From the NCBI GenBank assembly GCA_913062955.1, contig CAJXZP010000008.1, positions 27,932-91,931 of the forward strand: a stretch of 64,000 nucleotides of DNA. The letters are read 5' to 3'. Below, piece after piece: positions 20,065 to 30,150 of this stretch; position 1 is the first letter of the stretch; every line of letters starts with the position of its first letter. Origin of the DNA: an uncultured Flavobacteriales bacterium. GTDB taxonomy: Bacteria; Bacteroidota; Bacteroidia; Flavobacteriales_G; Salibacteraceae. Under the pieces are notes generated by a model. It did not search any database. It saw only the letters and a list, made by a program, of their open reading frames with translations, and was not told the DNA's origin. Position numbers and translations under genes: made by a program.

Positions 20065-20718
20065 ATGCGTTTACACAAAGAAGGAACTATGAGTATCATA
20101 CTTACAATTATTGTAGGTTCCATACTGGTATATATCGGTTCTCTTTTTTCAGATTACTTTTTTGTACAGTTAATCCTTGATTTAGGAGCTATCTATATTG
20201 TTTGGATGGTCCTCTATTTTTTCAGAAATCCAGACCGTAAGTTTAACGCCATTGAAGGCAATATCTACTCTCCTGTTGATGGAAAAGTGGTTGCAATCGA
20301 ACGCGTATTTGTAGATGAGTACTTAAACGAAGAAAGGATTCAAATATCCGTTTTCATGTCTCCATTTAACGTTCATATTAACTGGACTCCAATTTCAGGT
20401 ATCGTAAAATACTTTAAATACCATCCAGGAAAATTCTTGGTAGCATGGCATCCTAAGTCATCTACGCTCAACGAAAGAACCACCTATGTCGTGGAGAATA
20501 AGAATGGGAAAACCATTCTATTCCGACAAATTGCAGGTGCTGTAGCCAGACGTATAGTCCATTACAAAGAAGAAAAAGACCAAGTAGGTCCATGTGAAGA
20601 GTTCGGGTTCATCAAATTTGGTTCGCGTGTGGATCTATTCATTCCCTTAGATTCCAAAGTAACGTGCAAGATTGATGATAAGGTTCAGGGAAGAAGAAGT
20701 GTTTTAGCTGAGTTTTAG
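20065..20718 (+). CDS. psd: Phosphatidylserine decarboxylase proenzyme
   Basis: 217 residues of the short Psd family. Decarboxylates phosphatidylserine to phosphatidylethanolamine at the inner membrane. Two hydrophobic segments (about 10-28 and 32-52) anchor it. YSPVDGKVV and MSPFNVHINWTPISG are family motifs. The self-cleavage site that forms the pyruvoyl group is FGS, with the reactive serine at residue 187. An ATG eight codons downstream (MSIILTIIV) is also possible. Confidence 0.94.
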   Translation: MRLHKEGTMSIILTIIVGSILVYIGSLFSDYFFVQLILDLGAIYIVWMVLYFFRNPDRKFNAIEGNIYSPVDGKVVAIERVFVDEYLNEERIQISVFMSPFNVHINWTPISGIVKYFKYHPGKFLVAWHPKSSTLNERTTYVVENKNGKTILFRQIAGAVARRIVHYKEEKDQVGPCEEFGFIKFGSRVDLFIPLDSKVTCKIDDKVQGRRSVLAEF

Positions 20719-20720
20719 AT

Positions 20721-21416
20721 TTATAAAAAGTTCAGTAATTCTTTCAATGACTTTACTTCATAGCAAGGAATAACCAACTTATCTTCCTCTTCAGGATTAA
20801 AAAACACCCCATCCATACCAATTTTCTGGGCCCCTTCAATATCTACCAATTGATTATCCCCAATCATTAAACTCTCCTCTGGCGTAGCATTGGCTAACTT
20901 TAAAGAATATTCAAATATAGCCGGATGTGGTTTTTTTGCTCCCGCTTTTTCGGAAGTAATAACGGCATTAAAAAATGGATGCAAACCACTTTGGGTCATT
21001 TTTATATCCTGAATCTCTTCAAAACCATTGGTAATAATATGCATTTCATACCGGCTATTCAACTCAGAAAGCACATCAATAGCGCCAGGGAAAAGCGTTG
21101 TTTTAACCGGACTATTGTCTACGTAATAATCTGCGATTTCAAGGCTTAACGCAACATCTTTTACCCCTACATGATACAAAGACTGTCTGAAGCGTTCGGT
21201 TCGAAGGGTCTTCTTACTCATCTTACCATTGCGGTAATCTGCCCACATTCTATGATTATATTTCTCGTACACCTCAATAAATAGCCTTTCCGACTCAACT
21301 CCTCTATCCTCAAGATTAAAATGCGTATAGATTTCAACTAAAGTATGTCTAGAATTGGTTTTAAAGTCCCACAAGGTGTGATCCAAATCAAAGAAAATGT
21401 GATTGTATTTTTTCAT
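20721..21416 (-). CDS. HAD-family phosphatase, YjjG-type nucleotidase
   Basis: 231 residues. HAD motif I is FFDLDHTLWDF near the N-terminus, motif II is IITNGF, and motifs III and IV are KKPHPAIF and MIGDNQLVDIEGAQ. The length and the DHTLWDF variant match the YjjG family, which hydrolyses (non-canonical) pyrimidine nucleoside monophosphates. Lies 14 bases downstream of a membrane-protein gene in the rny-upp transcription unit. Confidence 0.88.
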   Translation of the reverse strand: MKKYNHIFFDLDHTLWDFKTNSRHTLVEIYTHFNLEDRGVESERLFIEVYEKYNHRMWADYRNGKMSKKTLRTERFRQSLYHVGVKDVALSLEIADYYVDNSPVKTTLFPGAIDVLSELNSRYEMHIITNGFEEIQDIKMTQSGLHPFFNAVITSEKAGAKKPHPAIFEYSLKLANATPEESLMIGDNQLVDIEGAQKIGMDGVFFNPEEEDKLVIPCYEVKSLKELLNFL

Positions 21417-21430
21417 AATGCGCTCGGTAT

Positions 21431-21904
21431 TTACCCCAAATGAAATATTCTCTTCACCAATTCCACAATGGGTGCAATAATTGGTTTAGATAGGAAGGTT
21501 AATCCTATGGCGACCGGGATAAGAATAACAGCGAAAACTGCAACTACTTTATTTTTCCCCGGAAAAAATTTTGCAATAATTAAGGCTGAAATAGGAATAG
21601 AAATAATAGGAGCCAAAGCGGCAATCCCAATAATACCTGTATGTATTTTTACTTTTACAATAGCTCTAGACCTATTAGAGAAAATGCTTTTTTTCACTTT
21701 ATCATTCCCCACCAATTTATCCCACCAACTAAAGATAGCAACTCCAAAATAATAAAACAGAGTGGCTCCCAACAGACTACCGATATAAGTAATGATAATG
21801 GTCTCTAAAATCCCAGTCCCCGCAGCTAGCATAATGCTCGGAGCTATTAAAAGTTTGGTACCCGCTAAAAATAAAAAAAGCGCTATTCCCGCTATGTGAG
21901 TCAT
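21431..21904 (-). CDS. Unrecognised multi-pass membrane protein
   Basis: 157 residues with about four hydrophobic helices and a short basic loop (VKKSIFSNRSRAIVKVKIHTG) in the middle. Segments such as LIAPSIMLAAGTGILETIIITYIGSLLGATLFYYFG and APIISIPISALIIAKFF, Gly/Ser/Pro-containing, resemble small transporter or SNARE-associated (DedA-like) proteins, but no signature is decisive. It lies 1 base after the upp stop, so it is cotranscribed. Confidence 0.72.
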   Translation of the reverse strand: MTHIAGIALFLFLAGTKLLIAPSIMLAAGTGILETIIITYIGSLLGATLFYYFGVAIFSWWDKLVGNDKVKKSIFSNRSRAIVKVKIHTGIIGIAALAPIISIPISALIIAKFFPGKNKVVAVFAVILIPVAIGLTFLSKPIIAPIVELVKRIFHLG

Positions 21905-21905
21905 A

Positions 21906-22562
21906 TTATTCTTTTTGTCCGTATGCTAAATCACCCGCATCACCTAATCCCGGAATAATATACGATTGCGCTGTCATTTCTGAATCAATTGCTCCCATCC
22001 AAAATGTAGCCTTTGAGCGAACATTCTTGGCCAAATATTGCAACCCTTCAGAGCTCGCAATTATAGCCACTATATGAACATGTTCCGGTTGTCCGTATTC
22101 CTCAATTAAGGCTTTATATGCCAAAACCATGGATTGTCCAGAGGCTAACATGGGATCACACAGAATTAATGTTTTCCCTTTTAGAGTTGGTCCTGACATG
22201 TATTCTACTTGTACTTCAAAATCATCAGCTGTCGTGTGCTTTCTATACGCAGATACAAAGGCATTCTCGGCTTGATCAAAGTAGTTTAATATTCCTTGAT
22301 GCAAAGGTAACCCGGCTCTTAGTACCGTTGCAATTACAGGATTTCCTTTGGGTACCTCTATATCACAATCGCCTAAGGGAGTGGTCACTGTTTCCGTTTC
22401 AAAAGAGAGTTTTTTGCTTATTTCATACGCAAAAATCTCTCCTATTCTTTCAATATTCCGCCTAAATCGCATCGAATCCTTTTGAATCTTAGCACTTCTT
22501 ATTTCCTTAATAAACTGATTAAAAATGGAGTTCTGTTCTCCTAAGTTGATAAGGTTTTTCAT
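21906..22562 (-). CDS. upp: Uracil phosphoribosyltransferase
   Basis: 218 residues; salvages uracil to UMP with PRPP. The PRPP loop is LILCDPMLASGQSM, and the uracil-binding C-terminus is YIIPGLGDAGDLAYG. Follows rny by 17 bases. Together with pyrE at 14.4 kb the window holds both the de novo and the salvage UMP routes. Confidence 0.95.
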   Translation of the reverse strand: MKNLINLGEQNSIFNQFIKEIRSAKIQKDSMRFRRNIERIGEIFAYEISKKLSFETETVTTPLGDCDIEVPKGNPVIATVLRAGLPLHQGILNYFDQAENAFVSAYRKHTTADDFEVQVEYMSGPTLKGKTLILCDPMLASGQSMVLAYKALIEEYGQPEHVHIVAIIASSEGLQYLAKNVRSKATFWMGAIDSEMTAQSYIIPGLGDAGDLAYGQKE

Positions 22563-22579
22563 GACGAAATATTTATATT

Positions 22580-24121
22580 TTATTTTGCGATATTTACAGC
22601 TCTGGTTTCTCTAATTACGGTGACTCTAACTTGACCTGGATACGTCATTTCTGCTTGAATTTTTTGAGAAATACCGAATGAAATTTCTCCGGCCATTTTA
22701 TCATCTACTTTTTCAGATTCCACTAATACACGGAGCTCTCTACCCGCTTGAATAGCATACGCCTTAGTAACACCTTCATGATTTAGGGCTAGCTCTTCTA
22801 AATCCTTTAAACGTTGAATATAGCTTTCAACGACTTCACGTCTGGCTCCTGGACGCGCACCTGAAATAGCATCACATACTTGTACAATTGGAGACAATAA
22901 ACTGGTCATTTCAATTTCATCATGGTGAGCACCAATCGCATTAATAACCTCTGGGTGTTCATTGTATTTCTCGGCTAATTTCATCCCTAAGATTGCATGC
23001 GGTACTTCTGGCTCATCTTCCGGCACTTTCCCTATATCGTGTAACAATCCAGCTCGTTTGGCTAACTTGGCATTCAACCCTAATTCTGCGGCCATAGTGG
23101 CACAAAGGTTGGCTACTTCACGGGAGTGTTGTAATAAGTTTTGTCCATAAGAAGAACGATACTTCATTCTACCTACCATCTTGATTAACTGTGGATGTAA
23201 ATTATGAATCCCTAAATCAATAGCCGTTCTTCTACCTACTTCTACTATTTCTTCCTCAATATGTTTGGTTGTTTTTTTAACCACATCTTCAATACGAGCG
23301 GGGTGAATTCGACCATCCGTAACCAATTGGTGTAATGATAAGCGTGCAATTTCCCTACGTACCGGATCAAAACAAGAAAGAATAATAGCTTCTGGAGTAT
23401 CATCTACTACAATTTCAACTCCAGTAGCGGCTTCAATAGCACGAATATTTCTACCTTCTCGACCAATAATTCTACCTTTTACATCATCACTATCAATGTT
23501 GAAAACAGAAACAGAATTCTCAATAGCATGTTCTGTTGCCGTACGCTGAATAGATTGAATTACGATTCTTTGTGCTTCTTTATTCGCATTAATTTTAGCA
23601 TCTTCAATAATGTCTTGCATTAATCGAGCGGCATTATTTTTGGTATCCCCTTCTAAAACCTCTAAAAGCTCTTTTTTAGCATCATCGGCTGATAAACCGG
23701 CTATGGACTCTAACCGGGATACCGCTGTGCCCAACGATTTCTCTAACTCCACTTGCTTAGACTGGTTATGCTTGATTTGCTTTTCCAGCTTACCCGATAA
23801 TTCTTGACTCGCTTTTTCTGCTTTATTGATTTCACCAAGTTTCGAATTCAATTTCGTTTCCTTGTGCTTAACACGTTGTTCGGCTTGGTTAATTTTTTGG
23901 TTTCTGTTGTTAACGTCTTTTTCATGATCCGACTTTAACTGTAAGAATTTTTCTTTGGCTTCAATAACCTTTCTTTCTTTAATCACCTTTGCTTCCGCTT
24001 TCGCCTCGTCAATGATCGATTTGTTCCCTTTTTCTATGGTCTTTTTGACTAAGAAAAAAATGACACCACCCCCTAGGATTAAACCTATGGCGATTCCTGA
24101 TACAATACTAATAATATCCAT
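22580..24121 (-). CDS. rny: Ribonuclease Y
   Basis: 513 residues; membrane-anchored endoribonuclease that starts mRNA decay. An N-terminal membrane helix ([20 protein letters not shown]) is followed by a long charged coiled coil (about residues 30-150), a KH domain ([23 protein letters not shown]), and an HD domain with the metal-binding HD in LLHDIGKV and a second HAIL site. Length equals the family norm. Upstream lie zapA and a probable 6S RNA gene; a GGGA/TCCC hairpin sits in its own leader. Confidence 0.96.
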   Translation of the reverse strand: MDIISIVSGIAIGLILGGGVIFFLVKKTIEKGNKSIIDEAKAEAKVIKERKVIEAKEKFLQLKSDHEKDVNNRNQKINQAEQRVKHKETKLNSKLGEINKAEKASQELSGKLEKQIKHNQSKQVELEKSLGTAVSRLESIAGLSADDAKKELLEVLEGDTKNNAARLMQDIIEDAKINANKEAQRIVIQSIQRTATEHAIENSVSVFNIDSDDVKGRIIGREGRNIRAIEAATGVEIVVDDTPEAIILSCFDPVRREIARLSLHQLVTDGRIHPARIEDVVKKTTKHIEEEIVEVGRRTAIDLGIHNLHPQLIKMVGRMKYRSSYGQNLLQHSREVANLCATMAAELGLNAKLAKRAGLLHDIGKVPEDEPEVPHAILGMKLAEKYNEHPEVINAIGAHHDEIEMTSLLSPIVQVCDAISGARPGARREVVESYIQRLKDLEELALNHEGVTKAYAIQAGRELRVLVESEKVDDKMAGEISFGISQKIQAEMTYPGQVRVTVIRETRAVNIAK

Positions 24122-24159
24122 TAAATAATTTTTATAGGGACTTCTTCCCTTTTACTAAA

Positions 24160-24345
24160 TAAAAAAACCTACATCGACTTAGATGCTCGTAAAACCTTGA
24201 AAAGTACAAGAGCAGAGACGTCATCTATACATCGCAACCTTCCTCCGTCTTATGCAACGCATAAAATCTCCTAATAACAAGGATAACCTAGGCCCGGTTT
24301 TGATAAGATTAAACATTCTCCTAACGATAAAAATGTTGATTCTAC
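24160..24345 (-). ncRNA. ssrS: Probable 6S RNA
   Basis: About 186 bases between zapA and rny. The two ends pair (AATCAACAT with ATGTAGGTT, 8 of 9), followed by TTAG/CTAA. Then comes an asymmetric open region of roughly 18 and 8 bases, then AAAACC/GGTTTT, then further hairpins including TTATGC-GTT-GCATAA. A T7 tract closes the 3' end. A long rod with an open central bubble and a terminator end is the 6S RNA plan that mimics an open promoter and sequesters RNA polymerase. The zapA-6S linkage is also seen in gamma-proteobacteria. The 5' end is estimated from pairing only. This stretch is the only gene-free part between zapA and rny. Confidence 0.55.
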
Positions 24346-24422
24346 CAAACTTTCTAAATCAATGTAGGTAATTGATTCCGTTAACGTAAAAAACGCTAAC
24401 AATTATGTAAAGAACGTTCTAA

Positions 24423-24719
24423 TTATTTCGCATTGCTAAGATACTGATCCAAATCACCTTCAATTTTCTGAAGTTTATCTGAAACGGCACCTGAGATATT
24501 ATCAATCTTATGGTCCACCTCTAAGGCTTTATTAGAAAAAAACAAAGCTGTCATAGCCAGCAAATCTTGTTTATCACTTACCTCGTAAGTATTTCCTAAT
24601 TGTTTAATATTATCGTTAACCCGTTTGACGGCCAATCTAATCAATTCTTCTTCCTCTCGATCAATAGTTAAGGGATACACTCTATTGGCAATATTTACAT
24701 TAATAGATAACTTACCCAT
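24423..24719 (-). CDS. zapA: Cell division protein ZapA
   Basis: 98 residues; binds FtsZ and promotes Z-ring bundling. An N-terminal globular part starts KLSINVNIANRVYPLTI and contains EEELIRLAVKRVNDNI; a C-terminal helix (SGAVSDKLQKIEGDLDQYL) follows. The family is usually 90-110 residues. It follows the coiled-coil gene after 3 bases. Confidence 0.9.
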   Translation of the reverse strand: MGKLSINVNIANRVYPLTIDREEEELIRLAVKRVNDNIKQLGNTYEVSDKQDLLAMTALFFSNKALEVDHKIDNISGAVSDKLQKIEGDLDQYLSNAK

Positions 24720-24722
24720 CTC

Positions 24723-25004
24723 CTACTGATTTAATAGCGCAATGCATTTATCAACTTCCCGCACTAATTCATTTATTTTCAACTTCATTTGTTTCTTCTC
24801 TACATCGCTAGAAGCAGATTTTTGAGTAATCCCATCTAGCAGTAGTTTCTGATTCACAGAAGTTAAATCTTCTTCACCCTTTGATACCTGATCTCTAAGT
24901 GACGCATTTTCAGCTTTTAGCATTTCAATTTCAACCAGAGCATTTTGGTGCAAATCTTGTAACCTTTTGATTCCAAGATGAATCTTTTCTAATTGTTGTT
25001 CCAA
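24723..25004 (-). CDS. Small coiled-coil protein upstream of zapA
   Basis: 93 residues, almost entirely helical with heptad-like spacing (EQQLEKIHLGIKRLQDL, EIEMLKAENASLRDQV) and a second helix at the C-terminus. The position before zapA and the ZapB-like coiled coil suggest a divisome-associated partner; this is inference from context only. Start ATG at 25004. Confidence 0.75.
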   Translation of the reverse strand: MEQQLEKIHLGIKRLQDLHQNALVEIEMLKAENASLRDQVSKGEEDLTSVNQKLLLDGITQKSASSDVEKKQMKLKINELVREVDKCIALLNQ

Positions 25005-25134
25005 AAAAAATCTAATTTATATTTCTTGCCTTGAGCTGTTACAAATTTATACGCCCCGCTTGGATTAAACAAGTTTTAACCTTGCGTTGTGCAAAGCATT
25101 TTCAACAAAAATTAATCTCAGAATAAAGAATCAA

Positions 25135-25142
25135 TATTTTTG
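25135..25142 (+). promoter_or_regulatory. -7 element 5 bases before the M23 peptidase gene
   Basis: TATTTTTG, then TCCAC, then ATG at 25148. Predicted leaderless mRNA. Confidence 0.55.
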
Positions 25143-25147
25143 TCCAC

Positions 25148-26872
25148 ATGAAATTATCCATACCAATTTTCATATTTGTAATTCTTTCTATTACAATACA
25201 AAAGGCATCCGCTCAATCAGATTCCCTTCCATCCTTTGGAGCACCACTTCCTATCCCTATGTTCCTTGCCGGAAACTTTGCCGAACTACGTGGGGGACAT
25301 TTTCATGGCGGAATTGATATTAAAACAAATCAAACCGAGGGAATCCCCGTGTTAGCGGCTGAAGACGGCTATATTTCTAGGGTAAAGATTTCATTAGGTG
25401 GGTATGGGAATGCCCTTTATATCACGCATCCAAATGGGTACACCACGGCATATGGCCACCTACAAAGATTCAATAGAGAGATCCATAAATTTGTTTTGGA
25501 ACAACAGTATTCCCAAAAGAAATTTACCATTGAGCGTTTTTTCACCGCTTCACAAATACCTGTAAAAAAAGGAGATACTATTGCCCTTTCCGGGAATTCG
25601 GGAGGGTCGGGAGGACCACATCTTCATTTTGAAATTAGGAAAACCATTGGTTCCGTTCCTCAAAACCCGCTATTATTTGGATTTGATATACAAGATACTA
25701 TTACTCCCACACTAAAAAACATTGGGATTTATCCCATGAACGACACTAGTTTCATTAATGGCCAAAATGAACCCTTAATACTCCCCTTAGTAAAAAGAGG
25801 AAATTCCTACACCATTTCGAGCAAAAAGCAATTCAAGGCGAGAGGCGTGTTAGGTTTTGGGATAGAAGCTATTGACAAGCTCAACGGATCGCATAATGTT
25901 TGCGGAGTATATAACATTTCTCTATCGGCCGATTCTCATCTTATTTACTCCCACCAAATGGACGAAGTGCGATTTGAAAACTCTCGATTTATTCAAACTC
26001 ATGTAGATTTTCATGAAGCAAAGAAGAATAGGCGAAAAATTCAAAAGAGTTTTTTAACCACCTATAACAATCTACGGATTTACAAAAACGTAAAAAACAG
26101 AGGTTTGGTTTACTTTTCTAAATACGGTCATGCGTTAGATTATTCCATAATAGATGCCTATGGCAATAAATCAACGGTTGGATTTCAAATTGGATTTGAC
26201 AGTCTATCCTACCCAATAAAGCAGGAGACAGACACATTTTCGTTATTTACCTACAAACAAAATGGATACTACGAATCAGATGAGCTCAAGGTAAACATAC
26301 CGAAATACAGTTTGTACGAAAACTTGAAATTCAAAACCTCCAGTACGGACACCCTTAAAAACGGGGTATCGAGAGTTCATTATATCCAGGATTTATATAC
26401 CCCTTTGCAAAAGAAAATGACGGTAACCATAAAAACGAAGGAGGCCACCCAGGCGGAAGGCAATAAATTTTTCGCTGTTTCTTTGACCAAGGAATTAAGA
26501 ACCCTTGCTCCAGAGGGTGGATTATTTAATAACGGATGGATCAGTTTCAGAACAAGAAGCATGGGTCCTTACACCATTTTGGAAGACACGGTTCCGCCCG
26601 TAATAAAACCCGTCAACTTTTCAAAAAGCATGACAAACATTCATGAATTGAGTCAATTAAAATGGAAGGCACAGGATACTATGAGCGGAGTAAAAACATA
26701 TGAAGCGTTTATTGATGGCGAATGGCACCTACTGGAATACGATTACAAAACAAATTTGGTTTGGATAAATTTAGATCACCATTTACCCGAACCAGGAGAA
26801 CATTTACTAGAGGTGAAAATTGGTGATTCTGTTAACAATTTTAAAACCTTTTCTTTCAATTTTATTTGGTAA
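25148..26872 (+). CDS. M23-family metallopeptidase (LytM domain)
   Basis: 574 residues with a signal peptide (MKLSIPIFIFVILSITIQKASAQ). The LytM domain is at the N-terminus (about 40-180): zinc ligands in HFHGGIDIKTN (HxxxD) and GGPHLHFEIR (HxH). The C-terminal two thirds form an unclassified beta-rich region. It should cleave cell-wall or other Gly-containing peptides in the periplasm. All zinc ligands are present, so activity is expected. It starts a co-directional set with the next two genes. Confidence 0.9.
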   Translation: MKLSIPIFIFVILSITIQKASAQSDSLPSFGAPLPIPMFLAGNFAELRGGHFHGGIDIKTNQTEGIPVLAAEDGYISRVKISLGGYGNALYITHPNGYTTAYGHLQRFNREIHKFVLEQQYSQKKFTIERFFTASQIPVKKGDTIALSGNSGGSGGPHLHFEIRKTIGSVPQNPLLFGFDIQDTITPTLKNIGIYPMNDTSFINGQNEPLILPLVKRGNSYTISSKKQFKARGVLGFGIEAIDKLNGSHNVCGVYNISLSADSHLIYSHQMDEVRFENSRFIQTHVDFHEAKKNRRKIQKSFLTTYNNLRIYKNVKNRGLVYFSKYGHALDYSIIDAYGNKSTVGFQIGFDSLSYPIKQETDTFSLFTYKQNGYYESDELKVNIPKYSLYENLKFKTSSTDTLKNGVSRVHYIQDLYTPLQKKMTVTIKTKEATQAEGNKFFAVSLTKELRTLAPEGGLFNNGWISFRTRSMGPYTILEDTVPPVIKPVNFSKSMTNIHELSQLKWKAQDTMSGVKTYEAFIDGEWHLLEYDYKTNLVWINLDHHLPEPGEHLLEVKIGDSVNNFKTFSFNFIW

Positions 26873-26926
26873 TTTCACCGCATTCAATTTGGGCACATTA
26901 TTCGAGTGTGACATTAGAACAACCGT

Positions 26927-27565
26927 ATGAAGAAATCGTTACTATTCTTACTTTTTATAGCAATAATCAATTCCGTTTCATTTGCCCAAGATGAAGTTCC
27001 TGATCGAGATATCATTCAATTTTCAGGGGTTATTCTAGATGGGGATAGTTTACAACCGGTACCTTTCACCTCTATTATTGTATTACAAAGACATTCGGGT
27101 ACGACAGCTGATGCCAACGGTATTTTTTCGTTTGCCGCCCAAACGGGGGATTCGATTAAGTTTACCAGTGTTGGATTTAAAGAGGCCTATTTTGTGATAC
27201 CGGATACGTTAAATACCAAAAAGTACTCCTTAATTCAGTTAATGTCTACGGACACCATGCTATTACGTACGCACATGGTATATCCTTGGCCAAGTAGAGA
27301 ACAGTTTAAAGAAGAATTTTTAAATACTCGGATTCCTACGGATGATTTGGATAGAGCAAATGCAAATCTAGCCCAAGCAGAAATGAGAGAGCGCATGCAA
27401 AACATGCCTGGATCGGGTAGTGAAAATTTCAAATATGAAAACTACCAACGTGCCCAGCAATCCTATTACAATGGGCAATACCCTTCTTGGAGTATATTGA
27501 ACCCCATTGCCTGGGCTCAGTTTATTAAAGCTTGGGACAACGGAGATTTCAAGAAAAAGGATTAA
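26927..27565 (+). CDS. Exported protein with carboxypeptidase-regulatory-like domain
   Basis: 212 residues, with signal peptide (MKKSLLFLLFIAIINSVSFAQ). A CarbopepD_reg_2-type beta sandwich (about 30-115: FSGVILDGDSLQPVPFTSIIVLQRHSGTTADANGIFSF) is followed by a helical tail rich in Gln/Met/Asn. This domain also caps Bacteroidota TonB receptors; here it is a separate protein immediately before such a receptor. Function unknown. Confidence 0.82.
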   Translation: MKKSLLFLLFIAIINSVSFAQDEVPDRDIIQFSGVILDGDSLQPVPFTSIIVLQRHSGTTADANGIFSFAAQTGDSIKFTSVGFKEAYFVIPDTLNTKKYSLIQLMSTDTMLLRTHMVYPWPSREQFKEEFLNTRIPTDDLDRANANLAQAEMRERMQNMPGSGSENFKYENYQRAQQSYYNGQYPSWSILNPIAWAQFIKAWDNGDFKKKD

Positions 27566-27630
27566 ATATTATTGCTCAGCAATAAATTAAAAGGTAATTA
27601 GTTTATCGAGTAATTAAATCTACCAGTCAC

Positions 27631-30150
27631 TTGAATTTTAAAGTTTCCATCGTTTTTATTGGTTTGATATTTGGCCTAGTCTCCTTCGCATTCGCACAGG
27701 AACCACACGCAAAAATATCTGGACAAGTCGTTTCCGATCAAAATGTACCGCTCCCCGGAGCCTATATTTTCGTGGACGATTTTCAACACGGAACGGTCAC
27801 CGATTCCACCGGGCGCTATTCCCAAACCGTTACGGCCAACAAAGAGTTTAAACTCATTATCGTTTTTATTGGATACGATACGAGTTATGCCAAATACACC
27901 TTAAAGCCGGGTAAAGAACTGGTAGTGAATTTTGAATTGAACTTTAATTCTCAAAAAATGAAAGCCCTTGTTATTAAGGGGGGCCGTAAACGAGAAACTG
28001 GCCTTACGCCACTTTCGGTAAAGGATGTCACCCAAGTTGCTGGACCAGGATCTGGAATTGAACGCACATTAATATTCCAAGGGTCTGGAGTTTCCAGTAG
28101 AAATGAAATGAGTTCGCAATACAGTGTACGTGGTGGGAATTTTGATGAGAATTTAATCTATGTAAATGGCATCCAAATATACCGACCATTTTTGGTCCGG
28201 TCGGGGCGACAAGAAGGTTTGAGTTTTGTTAATCCTCATATGGTAGAAAACGTAAACTTTTCTTCGGGTGGATTTGAATCTAAATATGGGGATAAAATGT
28301 CGAGCGTTTTGGATGTCACCTATAAGGAACCTGAAAAATTTTCGGGTTTTGTGGAAGCCAGTTTTTTAGGTGCACAAATAGCTATTGAACAAGCATCGGA
28401 CGACAAACGTTTTACCCAAATTCATGGATTTCGATACCGAACCAACCAATACTTACTAAAAGGGTTGGATACACAGGGAGAATATCAACCAGAGTTTATT
28501 GACTACCAAGGGTATTTTACGTACGACATTTCAGACCGGATAGAACTAGGCGCATTAGCATCTTTCTCTCGAAACAAATACCGATTTGTGCCTGATACCC
28601 GAGTTACAGAATTTGGAACTTTCCAAGAAGCCTTACAGCTTACTGTTTTTTATGATGGTCAAGAAATTGACCAATATCAAACCTCTTTGGGAGCATTAAC
28701 TTTAACTGCTTTACCTAATGATAGTCTGGTATTAAAATTTGGCGCATCCTTAAACAACAGTAATGAGTCGGAAACCTTTGATATAGAAGGAGCCTATAGG
28801 TTGGATGAATTGGATAAAGATTTAGGATCCGATAATTTCGGTCAAGTCGCATTCAATAGAGGCGTTGGAGGGTTTATCAATCATGCTAGAAATTTTTATG
28901 TCGCTACCCTTGCCTCCCTTACCCACGATGGAAAGCATTACGGAAAAAATGCGGATATTTCCTGGGGTATTCGGGGAAATTACGAATGGATTGATGATAA
29001 ATACGAAGAGTGGGAACTTATTGATTCTACGGGATACTCCACCCCCCAGACCCCATCAGATCAAATCGTATTGAACCAATCTTATGCCAGTACTAATAAA
29101 CTAAGCTGGTACCGTTTTAACGGTTATGGGCAATGGAACAGAACCTTTGATTTAGACTCCAATTTACTGAATGTAAACCTTGGTGCCCGATTCAATTACT
29201 TTAGTTATACGAACCAATGGGTAGGCGGACCCCGATTTTTAGTATCCTACACACCCAATTGGACAAAGCACTACACGTTTAAAGCCGCTTGGGGTTATTA
29301 CCATCAACCTCCATCATTTAGGGAAATGCGAAATGTAGCGGGAATAATCAATCCTGAAATTAAAGCACAAACAGCCATTCATTATGTTTTAGGCCTAGAG
29401 CATGACTTTTTGATGTGGGAGCGCCCATTCAAAGTTTCTGCAGAAATATATTATAAAGACCTTAAAAACTTAGTTCCGTACGAAGTGGATAATGTAAGAA
29501 TTAGATATTACGGTACCAATAACTCTAACGGCTATGCCACTGGGATTGATTTCAAAATAAATGGTGAGTTTGTAAAAGGAGTACAATCTTGGGCAAGTCT
29601 TAGTTTTATGACCACCCAGGAAGACTTAACAGATGATTTCTATTACAAACATTACGATGCTAATGGAGACCAGGTACAACCTGGAGATCCATTTAACCCC
29701 GTTGCAACTACAGAGAGGATTGAACCAGGAAATATTCCAAGGCCTACCGATCAGCGGGTAAACTTCGCCATTTTCTTTCAAGATTACCTACCCAATAACC
29801 CTACATTCAAAACCAACATCACTATTTATCTAGCTTCGGGATTACCATTTGGCCCACCAAGTTACGAACGCTACGATGATGTATTTAGAATGCCACCCTA
29901 CCGTAGAGTAGATATTGGGTTTTCGAAAGAGCTACTTCAAAACAAGTTTGAGAAACGTAATAAATTAGGAAAGAGTAACGGTTTTAAAACTTTAAAAAGT
30001 ATGTGGCTAGCCTTAGAAGTATTTAACGTTTTGGGGGTTCAAAATACCATTTCTTATAACTGGGTACATGATATTTCTAATCGATACTATGCCGTACCTA
30101 ATCACCTTACTCCACGTCAAGTCAATTTGAAATTACAATTGAAATTCTAA
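27631..30150 (+). CDS. TonB-dependent outer-membrane receptor
   Basis: 839 residues. Signal peptide, then a carboxypeptidase-regulatory-like N-terminal extension (about 28-115: ISGQVVSDQNVPLPGAYIFV). The plug domain includes SSQYSVRGGNFDENLIYVNGIQIYRPF, and a 22-strand-type barrel runs to the C-terminal QVNLKLQLKF. It imports an unknown ligand across the outer membrane with TonB energy. No SusD partner follows, so a SusCD glycan system is unlikely. The start is TTG 27631; no in-frame ATG precedes the signal peptide. The stop overlaps the convergent PAP2 gene by 4 bases. A short hairpin (27569-27585) lies in the gap before it. Confidence 0.9.
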   Translation: MNFKVSIVFIGLIFGLVSFAFAQEPHAKISGQVVSDQNVPLPGAYIFVDDFQHGTVTDSTGRYSQTVTANKEFKLIIVFIGYDTSYAKYTLKPGKELVVNFELNFNSQKMKALVIKGGRKRETGLTPLSVKDVTQVAGPGSGIERTLIFQGSGVSSRNEMSSQYSVRGGNFDENLIYVNGIQIYRPFLVRSGRQEGLSFVNPHMVENVNFSSGGFESKYGDKMSSVLDVTYKEPEKFSGFVEASFLGAQIAIEQASDDKRFTQIHGFRYRTNQYLLKGLDTQGEYQPEFIDYQGYFTYDISDRIELGALASFSRNKYRFVPDTRVTEFGTFQEALQLTVFYDGQEIDQYQTSLGALTLTALPNDSLVLKFGASLNNSNESETFDIEGAYRLDELDKDLGSDNFGQVAFNRGVGGFINHARNFYVATLASLTHDGKHYGKNADISWGIRGNYEWIDDKYEEWELIDSTGYSTPQTPSDQIVLNQSYASTNKLSWYRFNGYGQWNRTFDLDSNLLNVNLGARFNYFSYTNQWVGGPRFLVSYTPNWTKHYTFKAAWGYYHQPPSFREMRNVAGIINPEIKAQTAIHYVLGLEHDFLMWERPFKVSAEIYYKDLKNLVPYEVDNVRIRYYGTNNSNGYATGIDFKINGEFVKGVQSWASLSFMTTQEDLTDDFYYKHYDANGDQVQPGDPFNPVATTERIEPGNIPRPTDQRVNFAIFFQDYLPNNPTFKTNITIYLASGLPFGPPSYERYDDVFRMPPYRRVDIGFSKELLQNKFEKRNKLGKSNGFKTLKSMWLALEVFNVLGVQNTISYNWVHDISNRYYAVPNHLTPRQVNLKLQLKF

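Noticed and set aside
25087..25317. 76-codon plus-strand frame overlapping the M23 gene start
   Set aside because: It is a shifted-frame shadow of the signal-peptide region and lacks any domain.
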